Shown here: in pieces, positions 54,978 to 63,390 of the stretch | Numbering within the stretch: position 1 is the first letter of the stretch | How the letters are laid out: each line of letters begins with the position of its first letter | Origin: Nonomuraea rubra | Lineage (GTDB): Bacteria; Actinomycetota; Actinomycetes; Streptosporangiales; Streptosporangiaceae | NCBI RefSeq assembly: GCF_014207985.1 | Contig: NZ_JACHMI010000001.1 | Coordinates: 4,509,001-4,573,000 of the forward strand | Direction of reading: 5' to 3' | Length of the DNA stretch: 64,000 nt | Position numbers and translations under genes: made by a program | The notes under the pieces: model-generated | Databases searched by the model: none | What the model was told of the DNA's origin: nothing | The model's input: only the letters and a program-made list of their open reading frames with translations

Positions 54978-56303
54978 TCAGCTCCCCGCCTGGCGCAGCT
55001 TCTCGCTGGCGTCGTTCAGCGCGGCCTGCCACTGGTCCTCGGTCTTGTCACCGCTGATGATGCTGTTCGCGGTGTCGAAGAGCGTGGCCTTGATGTCGAC
55101 GCCCTCGACCGGCGCGGTGCTGGCGAACCCGCCGACCAGCGCGGTCACCGACGCGTCCTCGTAGACCTGGTAGAACGCGGCGTTCTCCTCGGTCAGGCTG
55201 CTCGCGATGCCCTGGATCGGCTGGACGGCGTTCGACTTGGCGAAGATCTTCGCGGCCTCGTCGGAGTACAGGTAGGCGACGAACTCCTTGGCGGCGTCCT
55301 TGTTCTTGGCGCCGCTCGGCACCCAGACGGACTCCACGGACGTCGTGATGTACCGCTTGCCGCCCGCCGTGACCGCCGGCAGCGGCGTCAGGCCCCACGC
55401 GAAGCCGTCGGCGCGCGGGGCGTCCTTCATCTCGCCGACGATCCACGTGCCGTTCGGCATGAACAGCGTCTTGTTGTCGAGGATCGACTGCTGGTTCTTG
55501 GTGAAGTCCTGCTCGTTGGCGTACCCGACCGTGGTCGGTGCGGCGTACTTCAGCAGCTTGGTGGTGAGGTCGAGCGCCTGCCGCGCCTGCGGCGTCTGCC
55601 ACACGTTCTGCTTGTACGTCATGACGTCGGTGTAGAACTGCTCACCGCCGACGTCGGCCAGCAGCGCGAAGAAGTACGAGTCGAGGTACCCGGCCGTCGG
55701 GTACGTGAACAGCGAGATCCCGTCCTTCTTGGCCGTCTCGCCCAGCGCGAACAGCTCGTCCCAGGTGGCCGGGACCTTCCAGCCCTTCTTGTCGAACAGG
55801 CCCTTGTTGTAGAACAGCCCGGTCGGCGCGTAGTACATCGGCATCGTGTACGTCTTGCCGTCGCCGTACGGGTTGGTGTTGAGGTTGCCCACGATGCCGT
55901 CGATGAGCTTGTCGCCCACGGTCCTGTCCTCGCCGGGCACCTTCGCCTGCAGCACCGGCGTGAGGTCCTCCAGGGCCTTGTCCTTGATCAGCGTCTCGGT
56001 GAGCGCGGCCTTGCGGCCCTGGCCGAGCACCACGACGTCGGGGAAGCGGCCGGCCTTCATGTTCGGCGTGATCTCGTCCTCGATGCTCTTGGAGATCTGC
56101 AGCTGCACGTCCACGTCCGGGTGCTTGGCCTCGTACGCCTGGATGACCTGCGTGTACATGTCCCGGCCGTAGCCGCCTTCGAGGGCGGCGACGCTCAGCG
56201 TCGTCTTGCTGGAGCCGGCGTCCGAGCCGCCCCCGTCGGCCCCGCAGGCGGTGAGCAGTCCGAGCGCCGTGACGGCGCTCGCGAGGATGAGCGATCTCCT
56301 CAT
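54978..56303 (-). CDS. Sugar ABC importer binding lipoprotein
   Basis: A 441-residue extracellular solute-binding protein with a lipoprotein signal ending LLTAC (Cys20). GRFPDVVVLGQGRKAALTE, YAPTGLFYNKGLFDKKGW and ATWDELFALGETAKKDG are typical of family 1 sugar-binding proteins. It opens the operon; its promoter carries the first of the two LacI-type operators. The presence of GH29, GH35 and a beta-helix protein suggests fucose- and galactose-containing oligosaccharides. Confidence 0.93.
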   Translation of the reverse strand: MRRSLILASAVTALGLLTACGADGGGSDAGSSKTTLSVAALEGGYGRDMYTQVIQAYEAKHPDVDVQLQISKSIEDEITPNMKAGRFPDVVVLGQGRKAALTETLIKDKALEDLTPVLQAKVPGEDRTVGDKLIDGIVGNLNTNPYGDGKTYTMPMYYAPTGLFYNKGLFDKKGWKVPATWDELFALGETAKKDGISLFTYPTAGYLDSYFFALLADVGGEQFYTDVMTYKQNVWQTPQARQALDLTTKLLKYAAPTTVGYANEQDFTKNQQSILDNKTLFMPNGTWIVGEMKDAPRADGFAWGLTPLPAVTAGGKRYITTSVESVWVPSGAKNKDAAKEFVAYLYSDEAAKIFAKSNAVQPIQGIASSLTEENAAFYQVYEDASVTALVGGFASTAPVEGVDIKATLFDTANSIISGDKTEDQWQAALNDASEKLRQAGS

Positions 56304-56346
56304 GGGTTCTGGGTCCTTCCGACGACTGCCCACCTGAATGCGGGCG

Positions 56347-56368
56347 TTGTTACGATGGCATCGATAAC
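56347..56368. promoter_or_regulatory. LacI-type operator before the importer operon
   Basis: TGTTACGATGGCATCGATAA followed by CA makes a TGTTA/TAACA framed element with an ATCGAT centre, as is usual for LacI-family operators. The inner ATGGCATCGATAACAT is repeated exactly before the beta-galactosidase gene. Confidence 0.8.
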
Positions 56369-56415
56369 ATGGGCGGCGCAAGTGGCAGTCACGAACGGCC
56401 GGTCCCATGGGGGTC

Positions 56416-57438
56416 TCAGGAGGCGCGCGGCGGCGCGGTGGAGTCACGCACCGACAGCGACGCGGTGACGAGGGACTCCCCGTCGCCGGCGGCGGCCTCG
56501 TCGAGCAGCAGCGCGACCGCCGCCGCTCCCGAGCGGTAGAAGTCCTGGCGGACGGTGGTCAGCGGCGGGCTGCAGTAGGCGGCCAGGGCGATGTCGTCGA
56601 CGCTCACGATGGACACGTCGTCGGGCACCGACCTGCCGCGCTCGCGCAGCGCGCGGATGACCCCGAAGGCCATCTCGTCGCTGGCGGCGAAGACCGCGGT
56701 GACGTCGGGGATCATCGCGAGGACCTGCCCCTGCCGGTAGCCGGAGTCGGGCGACCAGTCGCCCTCCAGCGGCGGCGGCGCCTGGATCCCTGCCGCGGCC
56801 AGGCACTCCTGCCAGCCCCGGCGGCGCTGGCGGGCCTCGATCCACTCGTCGGGGCCCGCGACGTGCCACACCTGGCGGTGACCGAGGTCCAGCAGGTGCT
56901 GCGTGGCGATCCTGCCCGCCTCCTTCTGGTCGATACCCAGCACGCGGGCGCTGGCGGTGCGCGAGCCGTCGAGCGTGACGGTGGGGATGTCCCTGGTGAT
57001 GTCCTCCATCTTCTGGGTCACGGAGATCAGCGGCACCGCGATGACGATGCCGTCCACGCCCTGGTCGGCGAGCTTGGACAGGGATCGCTCCATCAGGCCG
57101 GTGTCGAGCCTGGCGATGGTGGCGATGCTCACCGCGTACCCGGCCTCGCCGGCGGCCGCCTCGACGCCGGCGGTCACCGCCGAGCGCGAGTAGTAGCCGC
57201 CCGACTGCAGCAGGACGAGCCCGATGGTGTGGCTGCGGCCCGAGGAGAGCATCTTGGCGGCGGCGTTGAAGCGGTAGCCGAGCTGCTCCACCGCGGAGAG
57301 CACGCGCTTCTTCGTCTCGGGGTTGACGTTGGGCGAGTCGCGCAGCGCGCGCGAGACGGTCTGCGCCGAGACCCCGGCGGTCCTGGCCACGTCAGCCATG
57401 CTGGGCTGCCTCGCGGGCCGCTCGGTGGCTTTGGTCAT
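56416..57438 (-). CDS. LacI-family transcriptional regulator
   Basis: A 340-residue repressor. The N-terminal helix-turn-helix reads MADVARTAGVSAQTVSRALR, with the hinge helix NAAAKMLSSGR; the sugar-binding domain includes HTIGLVLLQSGGYYS, GVDGIVIAVPLI and FAASDEMAFGVIRALRERGR. The ATG start is 75 bases from the divergent GH35 gene. It lies between the importer operon and the galactosidase, and both promoters have the same operator, so it likely represses both until the sugar arrives. Confidence 0.94.
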   Translation of the reverse strand: MTKATERPARQPSMADVARTAGVSAQTVSRALRDSPNVNPETKKRVLSAVEQLGYRFNAAAKMLSSGRSHTIGLVLLQSGGYYSRSAVTAGVEAAAGEAGYAVSIATIARLDTGLMERSLSKLADQGVDGIVIAVPLISVTQKMEDITRDIPTVTLDGSRTASARVLGIDQKEAGRIATQHLLDLGHRQVWHVAGPDEWIEARQRRRGWQECLAAAGIQAPPPLEGDWSPDSGYRQGQVLAMIPDVTAVFAASDEMAFGVIRALRERGRSVPDDVSIVSVDDIALAAYCSPPLTTVRQDFYRSGAAAVALLLDEAAAGDGESLVTASLSVRDSTAPPRAS

Positions 57439-57475
57439 GGCGCTCCTCTCGTTCTGGGCTGGATCATACCGCGGT

Positions 57476-57498
57476 TGTTACACATGGCATCGATAACA
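57476..57498. promoter_or_regulatory. LacI-type operator between the regulator and GH35 genes
   Basis: TGTTACACATGGCATCGATA followed by ACA differs from the site at 56347 only in three bases after TGTTA and one extra base. It ends 15 bases before the GTG of the beta-galactosidase gene and can control the two divergent genes. Confidence 0.8.
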
Positions 57499-57512
57499 TA
57501 GGCTCTGCCCCC

Positions 57513-59363
57513 GTGATCGAGCTCCCCGCGCCGTACGCGTCCCCGGCACAGCCCAGCGAGTCCCCCGCGCTCACGTGGACCGGCCGCCGGCTGTACCGGC
57601 ACGGCGTGCCCCACCAGATCCTGTCAGGAGCGCTGCACTACTTCCGCGTCCACCCCGACCTGTGGCGGGACCGGATCCGCAGGCTCGCCGACCTCGGGCT
57701 CAACACGGTCGACACCTACATCGCCTGGAACTTCCACCAGCCCCGCGAGGACGAGGAGCCCCGCTTCGACGGCTGGCGTGACGTCGAGCGGTTCATCCGG
57801 ACAGCGGGCGAGGAGGGGCTCGACGTCATCGTCAGGCCGGGGCCGTACATCTGCGCGGAGTGGTCGAACGGCGGCCTGCCGAGCTGGCTCACCGGCCGCG
57901 ACGTCGCCGTCCGCAGCTCCGACCCCGCCTTCACCGGCCCGGCCGGCCGCTGGTTCGACGAGCTCGTCCCGCGCCTGGCCGCGCTCCAGGCCGCCTGCGG
58001 AGGGCCGATCGTCGCGGTGCAGGTGGAGAACGAGTTCGGCAGCTTCGGCGACGACCACGCCTACCTGCGCTGGAACCGCGACGCGCTGGCCGCGCGCGGC
58101 ATCATCGAGTTGCTGTTCACCGCCGACGGCCCCACCGAGCTGATGCTGGACGGCGGCACCCTGCCCGGAACCCTGACGGCTGTCACCCTCGGCTCCAAGC
58201 CCGACGCCGCCCGGCGGCTGCTCGCCTCGCGCCGGCCGGACGAGCCGTTCGTGGTCGCCGAGTTCTGGAACGGCTGGTTCGACCACTGGGGCGAGCGGCA
58301 CCACGTCCGCGGGGTGGACAGCGCGGTGCGCACCCTGGAGGGGATCGTCGCCGACGGCGGCAGCGTCAGCCTCTACATGGCGCACGGCGGCACCAACTTC
58401 GGCCTCTGGGCGGGCGCCAACGAGGCGGACGGCCGCCTGCAGCCCACCGTGACCAGCTACGACTCCGACGCGCCCGTCGCCGAGGACGGCACCCTGACCG
58501 CCAAGTTCCACGCCATGCGCAAGGTGTTCGGGGCGAGCGGGCCCCTGCGGGTGGCGGAACGCCCCCCGGTGCTGCCGCCCGCGCGCGTGCCGCTCGTCCC
58601 CCGCGCCGGCCTGCTCGCCGGCCTCCGCGCCGTGCCCGCGCCCACCTCGTCCGGGCCGCGCCCGGCCTCGTTCGAGCGGCTCGGGCTCGACGCGGGCATG
58701 GTGCTGCACACCGCGCACCCGCGCGTCCCCGCGGGCGAGCACCGGCTGATCCTCGCCGACGTCCGCGACCGGGCGCTCGTCTTCGCCGACGGCACGTTCC
58801 TCGGCGTCGCCGACGCCGACCGGCCTGAGCTGACGGTACGCGGGACCGGCGCGGTCGTCCGGCTGGAGGTCGTGGTCGAGAGCCTCGGCCGGGTCAACTA
58901 CGGGCCGGGTGTCGGCGGGCACAAGGGGCTGCTCGGGCCCGTCCTGATCGACCGGCGCATGGTGCAGGGCTGGGACAGCACGCCGATCGCCCTGCAGGAG
59001 TGGACGGACGCCGATCTGACCCGCGCCACCGCTCCCGCCCCCGCCCCAGCCCTCAACCCCGACCCCGCCTCCGGCTCCGCGCCCGGTGGGTTCGCCGTCG
59101 CCACGCTGCACGTCGAGACGCCCGCGGACACCTTCCTCGCCCTGCCCGGCTCCGGCCGCGGTCTCGTCTGGGTCAACGGGTTCCTGCTCGGCCGCCACTG
59201 GGACATCGGCCCCCAGGTCACCCTGTACTGCCCGGCACCGCTGCTGCGCACCGGCGAGAACACCGTGACCGTCCTGGAGCTGGAACGATCCGGCGACATC
59301 CTGGAGCTGCGCGACCACCCCGAACTCGGACCGGCGGAGGAGTACGTCGAAGAGTTCGCCTGA
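57513..59363 (+). CDS. Beta-galactosidase, GH35 family
   Basis: A 616-residue enzyme. ILSGALHYFRVHPDLWRDRI, NTVDTYIAWNFHQP and GPYICAEWSNGGLPSWL are strong GH35 signatures. The acid/base is E174 in VQVENEFGSFG, and the nucleophile E250 in VAEFWNGWFDHWGE, aligned with human GLB1 E268. C-terminal beta domains end in LVWVNGFLLGRHWDIGPQ. No signal peptide is seen, so it cleaves imported galactosides inside the cell. The GTG lies close after the operator and has no ribosome site, so the mRNA may be leaderless or nearly so. Residues 505-522 are a short Ala/Pro repeat. Confidence 0.95.
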   Translation: MIELPAPYASPAQPSESPALTWTGRRLYRHGVPHQILSGALHYFRVHPDLWRDRIRRLADLGLNTVDTYIAWNFHQPREDEEPRFDGWRDVERFIRTAGEEGLDVIVRPGPYICAEWSNGGLPSWLTGRDVAVRSSDPAFTGPAGRWFDELVPRLAALQAACGGPIVAVQVENEFGSFGDDHAYLRWNRDALAARGIIELLFTADGPTELMLDGGTLPGTLTAVTLGSKPDAARRLLASRRPDEPFVVAEFWNGWFDHWGERHHVRGVDSAVRTLEGIVADGGSVSLYMAHGGTNFGLWAGANEADGRLQPTVTSYDSDAPVAEDGTLTAKFHAMRKVFGASGPLRVAERPPVLPPARVPLVPRAGLLAGLRAVPAPTSSGPRPASFERLGLDAGMVLHTAHPRVPAGEHRLILADVRDRALVFADGTFLGVADADRPELTVRGTGAVVRLEVVVESLGRVNYGPGVGGHKGLLGPVLIDRRMVQGWDSTPIALQEWTDADLTRATAPAPAPALNPDPASGSAPGGFAVATLHVETPADTFLALPGSGRGLVWVNGFLLGRHWDIGPQVTLYCPAPLLRTGENTVTVLELERSGDILELRDHPELGPAEEYVEEFA

Positions 59364-59480
59364 CCGTCCCGGGGCCTGGCGGCCTTGTCTGGTACGTACG
59401 TGCGCGCGGCCCGGGTTCACTCTCATACCCCTTGGCGGTGTGCCCCCGGCGAGCGGCACGAGCCGTCCCACAATGGGCCA

Positions 59481-60719
59481 ATGAGCTACCCTTCCCAGCC
59501 CCACCCCGATGACCCGTGGGGCCAGCAGGCACCGCCCCCCAACGGCCGCCCCGGCCACGGCCCGGCCACTCCGCCTCCCGGATACGGCGCGTGGGGCGGC
59601 GCCGCCCACGGCCAGGGGGCCGGCCGCCCGGAACCCGGCCCCCAGCCCCGCCAGGGCGGCCCGCCCCCGGACTACGGCCGCCGTCCCGAGTACGGTCCGA
59701 CCTCCGGCCAGAACCGGTGGCCCGGCCAGGACCGCCGCCCCGAATACGGCCCGCCGCCCGACCAGGACTGGTGGCCCGAGCAGGAGCGCTGGCCCGAACA
59801 GGCTCCGATGCCCGGCCCCGGCCTGGCCTCCGGCCCCTACGCGTCCCGTCCGGAGTTCCCGACCACCTACGCGGACCAGGGCGACCCCTACGGCCTCCCC
59901 CAGAACCCGTACGAGTTCGGCGGCTTACCCCCGAAGCGCCACAACACCCTGATCATCGGCCTGTCCGCCGCCCTCGGCGTCATCCTCCTCCTGGGCGGCA
60001 CGGCCGGCGCGATCGCCTACTTCAACGCCTCCCGCACCGAGACCACGTCCGGCCTGTCCGGCACCGGAACCTCCGGCCCCACGACCGCGCCCCTGGAATC
60101 CCCGTCATCCGAGCCATCGGAAGACCCCGCAGGAGACGCGACGGGAGACCCGGCGGGCGACGCGGCGGAGGAGCCGGCGGAGGAGCCGACGGGATCGGCC
60201 GACCCACCCTCGGACACCACCCCCGGCTCGTCGCGGGCCGCGCCGGGCTCGCCGATCACGCACAGCGAGTTCGGCGACTGGAACTTCCGCTTCGAGGGGG
60301 TCAAGTTCTCGGCCAACAAGGTCGGCGGCTGGTCGTACGACACGTGCGACCCGGTGGACGGCGAGGGCGTGCTGTCCAGGAACAAGTGCGAGCGCGCCAT
60401 CCAGGTCGCCTACTCGGCGTACCGGGGGCACCTCAGGGCGGTGCAGGTGACGATGGCGTTCCCGACGGACAAGGCGGCCAAGGCCGCCGCCACCCGGCTG
60501 GCCAAGCTCGACTCGAACGCCGTGAACATCCGCACCGACATGACCCTGGACACGTTCGCGTACGGGCAGATCCGCGCCAACGTCGCCAAGAACTACGTGA
60601 TCGCCACCATCGTCACCGCCGACAAGACGGCCAAGCCCAGGGCGGACAAGTTCCACCTGTACCTCCAGGCGGACGCCATGAGCTACTTCCTGCTGCGGGA
60701 CGTGACCGTCACGAGCTGA
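59481..60719 (+). CDS. Proline-rich, single-pass membrane protein with outside domain
   Basis: A 412-residue protein of unknown function. Residues 1-155 are a Pro/Gly/Gln/Tyr-rich cytoplasmic part (PPPGYGAWGGAAHGQG and RRPEYGPTSGQNRWPGQDRR repeats). One membrane segment follows (TLIIGLSAALGVILLLGGTA, near 157-176). Then come a Ser/Pro/Glu-rich stalk and a C-terminal folded domain (about 275-412) with WNFRFEGVKFSANKVGGWSY, two Cys in YDTCDPVDG and SRNKCERAIQ, and HLYLQADAMSYFLLRDV. Similar layouts are common for actinobacterial surface proteins. The preceding 117 bases contain no gene. Confidence 0.8.
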   Translation: MSYPSQPHPDDPWGQQAPPPNGRPGHGPATPPPGYGAWGGAAHGQGAGRPEPGPQPRQGGPPPDYGRRPEYGPTSGQNRWPGQDRRPEYGPPPDQDWWPEQERWPEQAPMPGPGLASGPYASRPEFPTTYADQGDPYGLPQNPYEFGGLPPKRHNTLIIGLSAALGVILLLGGTAGAIAYFNASRTETTSGLSGTGTSGPTTAPLESPSSEPSEDPAGDATGDPAGDAAEEPAEEPTGSADPPSDTTPGSSRAAPGSPITHSEFGDWNFRFEGVKFSANKVGGWSYDTCDPVDGEGVLSRNKCERAIQVAYSAYRGHLRAVQVTMAFPTDKAAKAAATRLAKLDSNAVNIRTDMTLDTFAYGQIRANVAKNYVIATIVTADKTAKPRADKFHLYLQADAMSYFLLRDVTVTS

Positions 60720-61042
60720 CCAGCCCCTCGGCCGGCGCGGCGGTGGTGCGGCCGCCCGTGACGCGGCGCAGGCCGAGCCCGCCCGTCTCCCGGCCGCCGT
60801 GCAGGTCACCCCGCGCAGGATCCACGCCCGGCCGCTCCACGGGTCGTTCCACCACACGAGGGTCCGGCCGGCCATCGGCACCTCGCCGCGGCGGGCGGCG
60901 AGCCGCTGGATCCCCGGGGCGCGCGGGCCGCGGCGGCGACGGCCGGCGTTCCGGGTCCGCTGTCAGGGGGAGGCGGTGACCTGTCAAGATCCCCCGTCGG
61001 GCGGAGTCGGACGCGCGGGGGCCGGACCTACGATCGGGGGCT
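60720..61042. other. Intergenic stretch without a supported gene
   Basis: This 323-base stretch has no convincing gene. On the minus strand one frame reads MAGRTLVWWNDPWSGRAWIL near 60870-60800, a plausible peptide, but it lacks a start with a ribosome site and is not continued in frame by a recognisable protein. It may be a decayed remnant or chance. The promoter of the histidine kinase gene should lie near 60980-61030. Confidence 0.4.
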
Positions 61043-62239
61043 ATGACGTGGACGCGGCTGAGGGACGTACGCCTCATACCCGTGGTGTTCGGACCCTTGG
61101 TCGCCGTGCTGGCCATGGCCGAGACCCGGCTCGACGACTTCTTCGGCGCCGCCGCCACGGCCACCTGGGCGTCGGGGGTCGCGATGGGCGCGGGCCTGAT
61201 GCTCGCCGCCCGGTACCCGCTCGCCGCCACCCTGATCGCCGCGCTCTGCCTGCCCGCGGGCACGCTGCTCTTCGGCGCGCCCGGCATCTCCGGCGCGGCC
61301 GTGATCGGCATGATCGGGGCGGTCAGCTGGGCCGGCTGGCGCGAGCCGACCCGCCGCGCGGCCCTGGCGCTGGGCCTGGCCGCCGCGTCGTTCGCCGCCA
61401 CGGCGCCGCCGGGGGCGTCGGCGTGGGAGCTGCTGTTCGTCCCCGCGGTCCTGCTGCCGTGCTGGTCCATGGGCCTGCTGGCGCGCCGCAGCGAGGAGCG
61501 GGCGGCACAGTACGCGGAGCTGGCCGCCGCGCTCGACGCCGAACGCGAGGCCGGCGCGCAGGCGGCGGTGGCGCAGGAACGTACGCGCATCGCCAGGGAG
61601 GTGCACGACGCGGTCGCGCACTCGGTCAGCGTGATGACCCTGCAACTGGGCGCGCTGCGCCGGCTGCTCGGTGACCGTCCGGCCGAGCGGGAGGTGGTGG
61701 CCGGGCTGGAGCGGCTGGGGCGGCAGACCGTGGAGGAGATGCGCGGCCTGGTCGGCCTCCTGCGCGAGCGCGTCGAGGGTGAGCAGGTGGCGCCGATGTC
61801 GTCGCTGGTCCGGCTGGACGAGCTGATCGCGGACGTACGCGCGGCCGGCCTGGCCGTGACGCTGGACGCCCCCGCCGACCTGCCCCCGCTGCCACCCGTG
61901 CTGGACGTCACCGCGTACCGGGTGTTGCAGGAGGCCCTGACGAACGTGCTGCGGCACGCCGGCGCCGCCCCGACGGCCGTCGCCATCGGCTACACCGAGC
62001 AGGCGCTCACGCTGGAGGTACGCAACGCGCCCGCGACCGGCGGCCCGCCACCCGTCCCGACCGGCGCGGCCACCACGAGCGGTGCGGCGGCCACGACCGG
62101 CACGGGCAGGCGGCCCGGCCAGGGGCTGGTCGGCATGCGGGAGCGGCTGGCGATGGTGCAGGGCAGCCTGCACACCGGCCCGGAGCCGGACGGCGGCTTC
62201 GCGGTACGCGCGCGCTTCCCGCTACCGCGCACGTGGTGA
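61043..62239 (+). CDS. Orphan sensor histidine kinase (HisKA_3 type)
   Basis: A 398-residue membrane kinase. The N-terminal 160 residues hold about five hydrophobic segments (GAGLMLAARYPLAATLIAAL, AVIGMIGAVSWAGW, AALALGLAAASFAATAPPGA). A short coiled coil leads to the HisKA_3 domain, with phosphorylated His188 in REVHDAVAHSVSVMTLQ. The ATPase domain has VLQEALTNVLRHAGAAP and GQGLVGMRERLAMVQG. A Thr/Ala insertion (TGAATTSGAAATTGTG) separates its last motifs. No response regulator gene is adjacent: the next gene is convergent corA. The ATG follows GGGGGCT. Confidence 0.88.
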   Translation: MTWTRLRDVRLIPVVFGPLVAVLAMAETRLDDFFGAAATATWASGVAMGAGLMLAARYPLAATLIAALCLPAGTLLFGAPGISGAAVIGMIGAVSWAGWREPTRRAALALGLAAASFAATAPPGASAWELLFVPAVLLPCWSMGLLARRSEERAAQYAELAAALDAEREAGAQAAVAQERTRIAREVHDAVAHSVSVMTLQLGALRRLLGDRPAEREVVAGLERLGRQTVEEMRGLVGLLRERVEGEQVAPMSSLVRLDELIADVRAAGLAVTLDAPADLPPLPPVLDVTAYRVLQEALTNVLRHAGAAPTAVAIGYTEQALTLEVRNAPATGGPPPVPTGAATTSGAAATTGTGRRPGQGLVGMRERLAMVQGSLHTGPEPDGGFAVRARFPLPRTW

Positions 62240-62250
62240 CCGCGACCGCC

Positions 62251-62320
62251 TATCAGAGCCGACGACCACCCATCAGAGCCGACGACCACCCATCAGAGCC
62301 GGCGGCAGCCCGTCAGAGCC
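62251..62320. repeat. 20-base tandem repeat at the corA end
   Basis: Units beginning TATCAGAGCC or CATCAGAGCC start at 62251, 62271, 62291 and 62311 (last one partial). The first two units are nearly identical (GACGACCACC follows), the third diverged. On the minus strand each unit contains GGCTCTGA, which in the last unit holds the corA stop codon. Confidence 0.85.
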
Positions 62321-63305
62321 ATCCGCTCCTGCGCAGCAGCCGGAAGACGACGACCACGGCGACGGCCATGACCACCAGGGCGAGCGGATACCCGATCACC
62401 CAGTGCAACTCGGGCATGTGGTCGAAGTTCATGCCGTAGATCCCGGCGATCATCGTGGGGACGGCGATGAGCGCCGCCCATGACGAGATCTTGCGCATGT
62501 CGGCGTTCTGCTGCATGGCCACCTTGTTCTGCTCCCGCCCCGTCAGCGCCAGATGCGCGGTCAGGGCGCTGGTGAGCAGCTCGTTGTGCTCGTCCACCTG
62601 GGCGTCCACGCGCAGCAGGTGGTCGAGCACGTCGCGGAACTGCTCCCGGGTGGCCGAGCACAGCTCCACCCGGCCCTTCACGATCTCCTCCAGCACCGGG
62701 ATCAGCGGGTCCTGGGCGGTGCGGAACTCCAGGACCTCGCGCTTGAGCGAGTAGATGTCCTCGGTGGCGTCGGCGTACTGGCCGCTGAACACCCGGCGCT
62801 CCAGCGCGATGAGGTCGCTCTCGATCTCGTGCGTGATGCGGCCGTAGTCGTCGACGACCTGGTCGCAGATCACGTACAGGACCCCCGAGGGACCCGCGGC
62901 GAGCAGGCCGGGATCGGCCTCCAGACGGCGGCGTACGGCCTTCAGCGGCGCGGCCTGGCCGTGCCGGACGCTGATGACGAAGTCCTTGCTCAGGAACAGG
63001 TTGATCTCGCCGACCTCGATGTCGGAGCTCTCCCTGTCGTACAGCAGCGGCTTGAGCACCACGAACAGGGTGTCGTCGTAGCGTTCGAGCTTGGCCCGCT
63101 GGTGGGCGTGGATGGCGTCCTCGACCGCCAGCGGGTGCAGCTTCACCTCGTGGGTGATCAGGTCGAACTCCTCCTGCGAGGGATCGTGCAGGCCGATCCA
63201 CAGGAAGCTGTCGCCCCTGGCCCGCGCCGCGTTGAACGCCTCGCTGATGTCGCCCGTGATGGTCTCACGCACGCCGCCGCAGTAGATCGCCTGGTCCACT
63301 ATCAC
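62313..63305 (-). CDS. corA: CorA-type magnesium/cobalt transporter
   Basis: A 330-residue protein of the CorA family. The long cytoplasmic part includes FLWIGLHDPSQEEFDLITHE and KREVLEFRTAQDPL. The two C-terminal membrane segments hold the selectivity motif YGMNFDHMPEL between ALIAVPTMIAGI and YPLALVVMAVAVVVVFRLL. It moves Mg2+ down the electrical gradient. The start is uncertain: GTG at 63305 (leading into VIVDQAIYCGG) is used; a TTG at 63332 would add 9 residues but starts next to a hairpin, and GTG 63299 is also possible. A tandem repeat follows the stop. Confidence 0.88.
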   Translation of the reverse strand: MIVDQAIYCGGVRETITGDISEAFNAARARGDSFLWIGLHDPSQEEFDLITHEVKLHPLAVEDAIHAHQRAKLERYDDTLFVVLKPLLYDRESSDIEVGEINLFLSKDFVISVRHGQAAPLKAVRRRLEADPGLLAAGPSGVLYVICDQVVDDYGRITHEIESDLIALERRVFSGQYADATEDIYSLKREVLEFRTAQDPLIPVLEEIVKGRVELCSATREQFRDVLDHLLRVDAQVDEHNELLTSALTAHLALTGREQNKVAMQQNADMRKISSWAALIAVPTMIAGIYGMNFDHMPELHWVIGYPLALVVMAVAVVVVFRLLRRSGWL

Positions 63306-63332
63306 ACACAGTATTGTCGCGTACTCGGACAA

Positions 63333-63352
63333 GCCGCCCGTCTTGGCGGCTC
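63333..63352. terminator. Hairpin between the ABC-F gene and corA
   Basis: AGCCGCC and GGCGGCT (perfect 7-base arms, 6-base loop) lie after the ABC-F stop and before corA, on the minus strand. It probably ends the ABC-F transcript, which makes corA a separate unit and argues against a start within the hairpin. Confidence 0.65.
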
Positions 63353-63390
63353 GTGAACGCCCGCCGTGAAGGCGGGGCGACCGTCCAGGT

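Noticed and set aside
63306..63332. TTG at 63332 as the corA start
   Set aside because: It directly abuts a terminator-like hairpin and has no ribosome site; the nearby GTG fits the family N-terminus better, though certainty is low.
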